Shown in pieces: positions 57,796 through 64,000 of a DNA stretch of 64,000 bases. Under the pieces are notes generated by a model, which made no database searches, was not told the DNA's origin, and worked only from the letters and a program-made list of their open reading frames with translations. The DNA is from Actinomycetes bacterium (GTDB lineage: Bacteria; Actinomycetota; Acidimicrobiia; Acidimicrobiales; Aldehydirespiratoraceae): the NCBI GenBank assembly GCA_024276495.1, contig JAJRXC010000091.1:17618-81617 (forward strand), read 5' to 3'. Numbering within the stretch: the first letter of the stretch is position 1; each line of letters begins with the position of its first letter. A program made the translations under genes and the position numbers.

Positions 57796-58550
57796 TGCGA
57801 GTCGCGGCGATTCAACACGACATCGTCTGGGAGGACCCGTCGGCGAACTTCGACCACATCGGCCCGATGATCGAGTCGGCGGTCGGCAACGGAGCCGGAA
57901 TGGTGGTCTTGAGCGAGATGTGGTCGACGGGGTTCTCGATGCGCGCCGCGGACGTCGCCGAGGCCCCCGACGGCCCGACACCGACGTTCATGAAGGACGT
58001 CGCCGCTCGCTGCGGCGCGTGGGTGGTGGGCTCGTTCCCTGAACGCACGCCCGGCTACGACCGGCCGACGAACCGCCTGTTGATGGCCGGCCCCGACGGC
58101 GAGGATCACCGCTACTCGAAGATCCATCCGTTCACCTACGCCAAGGAGGACGAGCACTACGCGGCGGGAACCGATCGGGTGACCGTCGAGATCGAAGGGG
58201 TCCGCATCACCCCGCTGATCTGCTACGACCTGCGGTTCACGGATCTCTTCTGGGACGCGGCGCCGACCACCGATTGCTATCTCCTTCCCGCGAACTGGCC
58301 CGCGGCGCGACGGCTGCACTGGACGACGCTGCTACGGGCCCGGGCCATCGAGAACCAGGCGTACGTCGTCGGGGTCAACCGAGTCGGATCGGCGGGCCGA
58401 CTCGACTACTCGGGGGACACGAGGATCATCGATCCGCTCGGCGAGGCGATCGAGGCACCGTCGGGGGAGGAGGCGGTGATCTTCGCCGATGTCGATGCGG
58501 GTGTCGTCTCGTCGGTTCGAGCCGAGTTCCCGTTCATGCAGGATCGTTGA
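57795..58550 (+). CDS. Nitrilase-superfamily omega-amidase-like hydrolase
   Basis: 251 residues with a complete triad: Glu41 (VVLSEMWSTGF), Lys109 (RYSKIHPFTYA) and Cys143 (LICYDLRFTDLFW). The opening VAAIQHDIVWEDPSANFDHI and the overall length fit the YafV/Nit2 omega-amidase branch, which hydrolyses 2-oxoglutaramate or 2-oxosuccinamate made by glutamine transaminases. I choose the ATG at 57795: AAGGAGG at 57781-57787 has ideal spacing, and the A is shared with the preceding TGA. A GTG one codon earlier is possible. It is coupled to the aminotransferase, giving a two-step transamination and deamidation module. Confidence 0.88.
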   Translation: MRVAAIQHDIVWEDPSANFDHIGPMIESAVGNGAGMVVLSEMWSTGFSMRAADVAEAPDGPTPTFMKDVAARCGAWVVGSFPERTPGYDRPTNRLLMAGPDGEDHRYSKIHPFTYAKEDEHYAAGTDRVTVEIEGVRITPLICYDLRFTDLFWDAAPTTDCYLLPANWPAARRLHWTTLLRARAIENQAYVVGVNRVGSAGRLDYSGDTRIIDPLGEAIEAPSGEEAVIFADVDAGVVSSVRAEFPFMQDR

Positions 58551-60282
58551 GGTCGGCCTCGGCCGTCAGAGTCTCCCGCAACTCACGTTTCAGGAACTTG
58601 CCGTTGGCGTTCTGGGGCAAGGGCTCGTCGCGGAACCACACGTGCTCGGGGATCTTGAACTTCGCGAGCTTCGGTTCGAGGTGCGCGGACAACTCCTCCT
58701 CGGTGAGTGTGGTCCCCTCAACCAAGAAGATGGCCACTCCGACCGTCTCGCCGAGCCGTTCGTCGGGCACCCCGAACACGGCCGCCTCGGCGACGTTCGG
58801 ATGTTCGTAGATCGCTGCTTCGACCTCGGCACAAAAGACGTTCTCCCCGCCCCGTAGCACCATGTCCTTGGCCCGGTCGACGATGTGCACGAAACCGTCG
58901 TCGTCGATCGTGACGATGTCACCGGTTCGGAACCAGCCGTCCTGGATCGCCTCGGCGGTTGCGTCCGGCCGGTTGAGGTAGCCCTTCACGACGACGGGAC
59001 CCTTCACGCAGAGCTCCCCGCGTGACCCCGCCGGGAGATCGTTGCCGTCCTCGTCGATCACCTTGGCCTCGAGGGTCGGCATGACGAGGCCGGCAGAGGT
59101 CGGCCGGGCGCTGAAGAAGACGTTGCCGACCGCGGTGATGATGCCGGAGGTCTCGGTGAGCCCGTAGCCGGTGCTCGGCTTGACCGCCCCCTTCGCCTCG
59201 TCGATCTTCTCGACGAGATCGGGTTGCACCGCGGCGCCGCCGCCACCCATCGCGGCCAATGACGACGTGTCGCGCGACTCCCAGTCGGGATGAAGCAGCA
59301 TCTCCCGACTCATGGTCGGCACCCCGGTGAAGCTGACGACCTCTTCGCGCTCGATGAGCTCGAGCGCACGGCCGGCATCCCACTTGTGCATGAAGACGAG
59401 CTTGGCGCCGCTCGCGGTCCCGGGGTGGAGGACACAGTTGTTGGCGGTCACGTGGAACAGTGGTGTCGGCACCATGATCGTCGGTGCGACGTCTTTGGCC
59501 TTCTCCTCGGCGACCCCCGACTCCTGCGCGAGCCGGGCCGCGGCCATGGCCGCGCTCGTGTTGGCGAAGGCGAGATGGAGGAGGTTGTGGACCGATCCCC
59601 GGTGGGTGAGCTGCGCCCCTTTGGGAAAGCCCGTGGTGCCCGACGTGTAGAAGATGCACACGTCGTCGTCGGGCTCGATGTCGGCGTCGGGAAGGCCGTC
59701 GGGCGCGGCGGCCCCGTCGACGATGTCATCCCATCGAGACGCGTCGTCGGGGAGCGCACGATCGGACCGGACCGTGATGAGGTGCAGCGGCCGTTCGGCT
59801 CGCAACGAGTCGAGCACCGGGAGGAGTCGTTCAACGCGCTCGTCGTCGGCGATGATGACGCCGGGGCGGGAATCGCCGAGGCCGTACTCCAGCTCGGCAC
59901 TCGTCCACCATGCGTTGACCCCGACCACCGCGGCACCGAGGGAGATGGTCGCCCAGTACGACAGCGCCCACTCCGGATAGTTGCGCATGGCGATCGCGAC
60001 CCGGTCGCCCCGACCGATTCCGTGCGCATCGCGGAGGTGATGGGCCAACGAACGAACCGCGGCGTGGGCTTCGTCGTAGGTGATCGTCTCGTCCTCGAAG
60101 ACGATGTAGGGCTTTTCTCCGTATCCGGCCGACAGCTCCCAGAAGAACCGCATGTGGGGTGGCGCTTGGTCGAAGACGCGCATCTTGATGCCGCGCACCT
60201 CCTGCTCCGACCAGGCGAACTGGGCTCCCGGCGCGGTGAGCTCTTCCCATGTGGACTTCAATACGTCGATCACGGAGGACAT
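58534..60282 (-). CDS. Long-chain-type acyl-CoA synthetase (FadD-like)
   Basis: 582 residues from MSSVIDVLKSTWEELTAPGA. CIFYTSGTTGFPKGAQLTHR is the ATP motif. Also present are VPTPLFHVTANNCVLHPGTA, GYGLTETSGIIT, GWFRTGDIVTIDDDGFVHIV (A7/A8) and the Lys-containing PQNANGKFLKRELRETL. The fold and order are those of FadD enzymes; the N-terminal 50 residues are longer than in the ligase at 18429-19961. It would activate fatty or steroid-type acids to CoA esters. It is convergent with the omega-amidase gene (17-bp overlap) and divergent from psuG. Confidence 0.9.
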   Translation of the reverse strand: MSSVIDVLKSTWEELTAPGAQFAWSEQEVRGIKMRVFDQAPPHMRFFWELSAGYGEKPYIVFEDETITYDEAHAAVRSLAHHLRDAHGIGRGDRVAIAMRNYPEWALSYWATISLGAAVVGVNAWWTSAELEYGLGDSRPGVIIADDERVERLLPVLDSLRAERPLHLITVRSDRALPDDASRWDDIVDGAAAPDGLPDADIEPDDDVCIFYTSGTTGFPKGAQLTHRGSVHNLLHLAFANTSAAMAAARLAQESGVAEEKAKDVAPTIMVPTPLFHVTANNCVLHPGTASGAKLVFMHKWDAGRALELIEREEVVSFTGVPTMSREMLLHPDWESRDTSSLAAMGGGGAAVQPDLVEKIDEAKGAVKPSTGYGLTETSGIITAVGNVFFSARPTSAGLVMPTLEAKVIDEDGNDLPAGSRGELCVKGPVVVKGYLNRPDATAEAIQDGWFRTGDIVTIDDDGFVHIVDRAKDMVLRGGENVFCAEVEAAIYEHPNVAEAAVFGVPDERLGETVGVAIFLVEGTTLTEEELSAHLEPKLAKFKIPEHVWFRDEPLPQNANGKFLKRELRETLTAEADLNDPA

Positions 60283-60337
60283 TGCTATCGCACGACCCGG
60301 GTGCGGGACCACACCTTCTCGGATTCGCGACAGGATC

Positions 60338-60343
60338 TAGGGT
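60338..60343 (+). promoter_or_regulatory. -10-like TAGGGT, leaderless start of psuG
   Basis: TAGGGT ends seven bases before the ATG at 60351. Confidence 0.5.
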
Positions 60344-60350
60344 TCACGAC

Positions 60351-61286
60351 ATGGACGAGATGATCAGACTCGGCGACGAAGTCGCGGCCGCGGTCGTCGA
60401 CGGGGACCCGGTTGTGGCCCTCGAATCGACGATCTTCAGCGGGCTCGGCCTGCCCTCGCCTGCGAACGCAGAGTGCCTGCGTCGGTGCCAGGCCGCGATC
60501 CGCGCCGGTGGCGCGGTGCCGGCGCTGACCGCGGTGGTCGATGGGGTCGGTGTCGTCGGTGTCGATCTGGGCGAAGGGCCCGAACTCGACCGGGTGCTCG
60601 CCGGGTCGGACAAGGTCGCGGCCCGGGATCTTCCCCACGCTCTCGCCTCCCGCCTCGGCATCGGGGTCACGACGGTGTCCGCATCGGTCACCCTCGCGGC
60701 CGCGGCCGGTGTGCCCGTGTTCGCCACCGGAGGGATCGGCGGAGTCCACCGCGGCGCGGAGCTCACCGGCGACATCAGCCACGACCTCACCGCCTTGGCT
60801 CGACACCCGGTGGTGACGGTCTCGGCCGGCGCGAAGGCGTTCCTCGACCTCGGCCGCACGCTCGAGCACCTCGAGACGCTCGGCGTCCCGGTGGTCGGTT
60901 GGAAGACCACGCGCTTCCCCGCGTTCTACGTTCGCGACAGCGGCTTTCCGGTGTCGGCGACGGTCGAGTCCGGCACCGACGTCGCCGCGATGCTCGCCGT
61001 CGCCCGCCGCCTCGGCCACCCCGGAGGGGTGCTCGTCGCGAACCCGATACCGACCGCTGCCGAGCTGGACCCGAACCGGATCCAGGAGGCGCTCGCGGCC
61101 GGTCTGGCCGAGGTGCAGGCTCGCGGCCTGCGGGGTCCGGCCGTGACCCCGGTCGTCCTCGCGGCGATCGCCGAAGCGACCGACGGCGGCAGCATCCCGG
61201 CCAACCTCGCGTTGGCAGAGAGCAACGCCGCGGTCGCGGCCGACATCGCCGTCGCGGTCGCCGAGGCTGGTCCCGTCAGGGCCTGA
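60351..61286 (+). CDS. psuG: Pseudouridine-5'-phosphate glycosidase
   Basis: 311 residues. VVALESTIFSGLGLPSPANA, KVAARDLPHALASRLGIGVT (the conserved Lys region), FATGGIGGVHRGAELTGDIS and VPVVGWKTTRFPAFYVRDSG are the family blocks. The enzyme reversibly splits pseudouridine 5'-phosphate into uracil and ribose 5-phosphate, completing pseudouridine salvage after a PsuK kinase. No psuK-like sugar kinase or transporter is in the window, so the kinase must be elsewhere. Leaderless-type promoter. Confidence 0.93.
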   Translation: MDEMIRLGDEVAAAVVDGDPVVALESTIFSGLGLPSPANAECLRRCQAAIRAGGAVPALTAVVDGVGVVGVDLGEGPELDRVLAGSDKVAARDLPHALASRLGIGVTTVSASVTLAAAAGVPVFATGGIGGVHRGAELTGDISHDLTALARHPVVTVSAGAKAFLDLGRTLEHLETLGVPVVGWKTTRFPAFYVRDSGFPVSATVESGTDVAAMLAVARRLGHPGGVLVANPIPTAAELDPNRIQEALAAGLAEVQARGLRGPAVTPVVLAAIAEATDGGSIPANLALAESNAAVAADIAVAVAEAGPVRA

Positions 61287-61292
61287 TCGGCC

Positions 61293-61325
61293 CGCCCACG
61301 GTGGGCGTCGGCGCTCGGGCCCGAG
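61293..61325. other. Hairpin and 12-bp palindrome after psuG
   Basis: CGCCCACGGTGGGCG (61293-61307) and CTCGGGCCCGAG (61314-61325) follow the psuG stop within 40 bp. The first can form a 5-bp stem with a 5-base loop; together they may terminate psuG or act as an operator for the P450 gene. Confidence 0.3.
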
Positions 61326-61414
61326 GACCGGGTTTGTCCTTCTCCGGTCGATACAGCATCGTGAGGGGGCCGCGCTGGTTTCCCGCACGGTCCCCGATCG
61401 CCGGAGCCCGACCG

Positions 61415-62632
61415 ATGTCCGACACCCCCACACCCGATGAGCTCATCCTCGAGATCCTGACCGATCCCGCCGTCATCCCCGACCCGCACCCTCTCTACCG
61501 CCGGCTGAGAGAGCTGGCCCCGTTGTTCAAGACGGAGCTGACTCAGACCTGGATCGTCTCCGGTTTCGAGAACAGTCGGTCGCTGTTGCGTGATCCGCGC
61601 TGCGGCAGCCCGATGGACGATGATGCCGTCGCCTCGCGGATCGCGCTCGACGGCTCCGCTCGCCGGCCTCGCGATCCCGAATCCCAGCCGATGCTGTTCA
61701 TGAACCCGCCGGACCACACCCGGGTGCGGGGGCTCGTCAGCCGAGCCTTCACCCCGCGCCGGGTCGAGCAGTTGCGACCGGAGATCGCTGAGATGACCGA
61801 TCGTCTGCTCGACTCGCTCGGCGGGGAGGGCGACTTCGTCGACGGGCTGGCCTTTCCACTTCCGGCCAACGTCATCTCCGCGCTGGTCGGTGTCCCCGAG
61901 GGCGACCGCGATTGGCTACGGCCCCTCATCGCCGACCTGAGCGCGTCGATCGAACCGACGGCGACCCAGGAGGCGCTCGATGTCGCGGAGGCGGCGATGG
62001 CGGAGGTCCGGGCCTATCTCGTCGACCTGATCGCCACCCGCCGGGCCGATCCGCGCGACGATCTCCTCAGCGGGCTGATCGAAGCGAGCGACGGCGAGGA
62101 CCGCCTCTCCGAGAACGAGATGCTCTCGAACGTCCTTCTCATCTACGCGGCCGGTTTCGAGACGACCACTCATCTGCTGGGCAACATGGTTCGGACGTTC
62201 GTGGCCAATCCCGCCCAGTTGCAGCGGGTCCGCAACGACCCGTCGTTGATCCCCGCTGCGGTCGAGGAGGTGCTGCGCTACGACCCACCGGTGCAGATCG
62301 ACGGACGCTTCGTCTTCGACGACATCGACATCGACGGCGTCACGATCGAGAAGGGGTCGTCTCTCGTCACCCTGCTCGCCGGCGCCAACCGGGATCCGGC
62401 CGTCTGTGACGACCCGGAGTCGTTCGTCGTCGGCCGGGCCGACAGCCAGATCCTGTCGTTCGGTTCGGGGATCCACTTCTGCCTCGGCGCAGCCCTTGCC
62501 CGCCTCGAGGCGCAGGTCGTTCTCGAGCGGTTGATCGATCGGTACGAGTGTTGGGAGATCACGGCGGAACCGATCTGGCGGCCCCGCATCACCATTCGTG
62601 GCGTCGAGCGTCTCGACGTGAGATTCACCTGA
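61415..62632 (+). CDS. Cytochrome P450
   Basis: 405-residue soluble bacterial P450. LLIYAAGFETTTHLLGNMVR is the I helix with the oxygen-activating A-G-x-E-T-T. AAVEEVLRYDPPVQIDGRF holds ExxR, and LSFGSGIHFCLGAALARLEA is the heme loop with Cys356. LFMNPPDHTRVRGLVSRAFT is the conserved C-helix region. It hydroxylates an unknown, probably hydrophobic, substrate and needs a ferredoxin and reductase encoded elsewhere. The thioesterase follows by 6 bp, so the substrate may be tethered as a CoA ester. The start ATG has CGGAG about ten bases upstream. Confidence 0.95.
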   Translation: MSDTPTPDELILEILTDPAVIPDPHPLYRRLRELAPLFKTELTQTWIVSGFENSRSLLRDPRCGSPMDDDAVASRIALDGSARRPRDPESQPMLFMNPPDHTRVRGLVSRAFTPRRVEQLRPEIAEMTDRLLDSLGGEGDFVDGLAFPLPANVISALVGVPEGDRDWLRPLIADLSASIEPTATQEALDVAEAAMAEVRAYLVDLIATRRADPRDDLLSGLIEASDGEDRLSENEMLSNVLLIYAAGFETTTHLLGNMVRTFVANPAQLQRVRNDPSLIPAAVEEVLRYDPPVQIDGRFVFDDIDIDGVTIEKGSSLVTLLAGANRDPAVCDDPESFVVGRADSQILSFGSGIHFCLGAALARLEAQVVLERLIDRYECWEITAEPIWRPRITIRGVERLDVRFT

Positions 62633-62638
62633 TCGCCG

Positions 62639-63472
62639 ATGTCGAACCGGAGAGAGGCAAAGGTCGGCTCGGACGCGTACCTGGTGGAGGTGGACGGTGA
62701 TGTGGTCGTCCCGACGAGCTTGTGCGGTGGCCCGTGGTCACCCGACGCCCAGCACGGAAGCGCGGTCGCGGCACTGCTGGCGTGGGCGGTCGAACAGGTC
62801 GAGACGCCGGTCCCGATGCGTCCGGTGCGGTTCACGGTCGATCTGTTGAGTCCGGTCCCGCTGACACCGATGAAGTGGACGGCGACCACCGTGAAGGCCG
62901 GCAAACGGATCGCGGTGGTCGACGCCGCGTTGTACACCGATGATCGGATCGCGGCCCGCGCCTCGACCCTGCTCATGCGGACGAACCCCCGAGTCGAGCT
63001 GCCCCACGACGCGAATCATCCCACCGATCCGCCACCGCCGCCCCGGACACCCATCCCCGACGAGGCGTTTCCCGATCGCGACGGGTGGGAACCGCCCGGC
63101 TTCGCGTTCGCCATGGACTACGAACGAACCGCCGGCGCGATCGGGAGTGGCGTCCCGGCATCGGTGTGGATGCGGCTGCGCTGCGCGGTGGTCGCCGGCC
63201 ACGAGCCGACGCCGTTTCAGTGGCTCGCCGCGGCCGCTGACATGGGGAGCCAACTCGGGGGCTATCTCCCGTTCGACCGGTTTCGTACCATCAACGCCGA
63301 TATCTCGGTTCATGTCGGGCGGCTCCCCCGCAGCCCCTGGATCGGGATGGATGGCGTTCACAGAGTGGCGGGCGACGCGATCGGCCAGACGACGGCGTCC
63401 ATGTTCGACGAAGAGGGGCTCATCGCACAGATGCAATCGTCGGTCCACATCGATCAATGGGAATCTCGCTGA
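62639..63472 (+). CDS. Thioesterase family protein (acyl-CoA type)
   Basis: 277 residues, a double hotdog. GGPWSPDAQHGSAVAALLAW is the first hotdog's helix, and PVRFTVDLLSPVPLTPMKWT its strands. The second half, FQWLAAAADMGSQLGGYLPF (with the conserved Asp) and SPWIGMDGVHRVAGDAIGQT, resembles TesB/4HBT_3 acyl-CoA thioesterases. It would hydrolyse an acyl-CoA to the free acid. It begins 6 bp after the P450 and is probably on the same transcript, suggesting product release after oxidation. Confidence 0.82.
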   Translation: MSNRREAKVGSDAYLVEVDGDVVVPTSLCGGPWSPDAQHGSAVAALLAWAVEQVETPVPMRPVRFTVDLLSPVPLTPMKWTATTVKAGKRIAVVDAALYTDDRIAARASTLLMRTNPRVELPHDANHPTDPPPPPRTPIPDEAFPDRDGWEPPGFAFAMDYERTAGAIGSGVPASVWMRLRCAVVAGHEPTPFQWLAAAADMGSQLGGYLPFDRFRTINADISVHVGRLPRSPWIGMDGVHRVAGDAIGQTTASMFDEEGLIAQMQSSVHIDQWESR

Positions 63473-63519
63473 GGATCAGGGGAGCTCGCGGACTGCGCTC
63501 ATCGCGAGCAGGCCGGTGA

Positions 63520-63886
63520 TCAGCCGCCGGACGCCGGTGGAGACGCGTCGCGTTCGATCTGCCAGGCGACACCATCGGCGGGTTGGTACAGGCAGTGTCT
63601 CCCGGTCTCCACCGATGACCGGAGGTGGTCGCCGAGACCGGCGGACTGCTGGGCCACCGACTCGATGCTTCGACGAATCGCCTTCGTGACCCGCACCCGG
63701 GCCCGTTCGATCTCCCGAGACGACGAGGTCACGTGGACGGCGCCGGCCAACTCCCGTCGCAGGAAATCCTGCTCGTCGGCTTCGGCCGGGGTGAGGGAGC
63801 CGATCCGATCGAGGTCGGCGAGTCGGCGGCGATAGGCGGCACGCGCCGATTCATCGAGGGTCGACTCCGGCGTTGCGGCATCTCAT
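63520..63886 (-). pseudogene. C-terminal remnant of an actinobacterial AAA/cyclase-type regulator
   Basis: In this frame the sequence SARAAYRRRLADLDR, REIERARVRVTKAIRRSIES, GLGDHLRSSVETGRHCLYQP is the standard C-terminal end of large actinobacterial ATPase/adenylate-cyclase/LuxR-type signalling proteins. The frame is closed by a TGA at about 63882-63884 and has no ATG or GTG; the only start-like codon (TTG, 63750) would remove the conserved AYRRRL part. The N-terminal ATPase expected upstream is not visible in the last 110 bp. A decayed or frameshifted gene, or a sequencing frameshift, fits best. Confidence 0.45.
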
Positions 63887-64000
63887 CGAAAACCGAGACC
63901 GTGTCGTCCCGGCCGTTGAGCTCGACGCGGTCGTGAAGGGAACGAAACCGGCCCGCTTCTCGACATCATGGCACGATGGATGCTCGATGATCCCGACCCG

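Noticed and set aside
63968..64000. Possible plus-strand gene start (MARWMLDDPDP) at the window edge
   Set aside because: Only 11 codons are visible and no ribosome-binding site or -10-like box precedes the ATG at the usual distance.
1..64000. tRNA, rRNA, insertion sequences, integrase or attachment sites
   Set aside because: No cloverleaf-like sequence, transposase motif or terminal inverted repeat was noticed in the short intergenic regions; a covariance-model scan was not possible.

Overview
The window is about 64 kb of GC-rich (roughly 70% by eye), densely coding chromosome. Gene content points to an actinobacterium: an actinobacterial DUF3039 protein, two LLM-type and one PPOX-type probable F420 enzymes, a MprAB-like two-component system, several acyl-CoA enzymes, a DUF2510-like tail, and frequent GTG starts with GTGA overlaps. 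Acidimicrobiia (Ilumatobacter-like) is my best guess, but this is inference. I saw no rRNA, tRNA, CRISPR, phage or insertion sequence. No gene-free stretch exceeds about 180 bp.

Left part (1-24.9 kb): a partial universal stress protein; a divergent M3 oligoendopeptidase; a YczE-like membrane protein; an acyl-CoA dehydrogenase; a DUF4404 protein; a sigma-factor-like protein coupled to a small HTH-like protein; a YihY/BrkB protein; cydAB; two paralogous lipoprotein hydrolase-like genes flanking a minus-strand group (LLM oxidoreductase, secernin-like hydrolase, NAD(P)-dependent dehydrogenase); a membrane protein with a DUF2510-like tail; an acyl-CoA ligase; a second YczE-like protein; an S4 RNA-binding protein; a DUF3179 lipoprotein; and an MMPL transporter.

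Middle part (24.9-49.8 kb): an operon of a PPOX protein, an unknown protein and a HAD-IG 5'-nucleotidase; dinB with a LexA box; an ECHDC3-like crotonase; a branched-chain amino-acid-type binding lipoprotein; a UvrD-like helicase with HRDC domain and a long N-terminal extension; an MFS pump; a 3-hydroxyacyl-CoA dehydrogenase; YeaQ and DM13 proteins; a tail-to-tail AlkD-like/AlkA-like repair pair; a flavodoxin/DapB-like pair; a diguanylate cyclase; a second LLM enzyme; DUF3039; RarD; a phosphotransferase; an alpha/beta hydrolase; and acetoacetyl-CoA synthetase. DNA repair (dinB, helicase, two alkylation-repair proteins) and lipid/CoA metabolism are the recurring themes.

Right part (49.8-64 kb): an ABC-F ATPase, surE, a hemolysin III-like protein, a MprA/MprB-like response regulator and kinase, a secreted helical protein, an aminotransferase/omega-amidase pair, a second FadD-type ligase, psuG, a cytochrome P450 with a thioesterase, and a broken C-terminal remnant of an ATPase/cyclase-type regulator.

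The most unusual structure is at 54193-54300. A 29-bp unit repeats in tandem about 3.6 times exactly across the response regulator/kinase junction. It forms a chain of three overlapping 9-10-residue mini-ORFs, each preceded by a GGGAGGG ribosome-binding motif and each overlapping its neighbour by ATGA or GTGA, so regulator translation could be relayed stepwise to the kinase. A second window-wide pattern is a -10-like hexamer (TANNNT or CAGACT-like) ending 5-8 bases before the start codon of about 18 genes, which suggests widespread leaderless transcription. At dinB this sits directly beside a perfect LexA palindrome.
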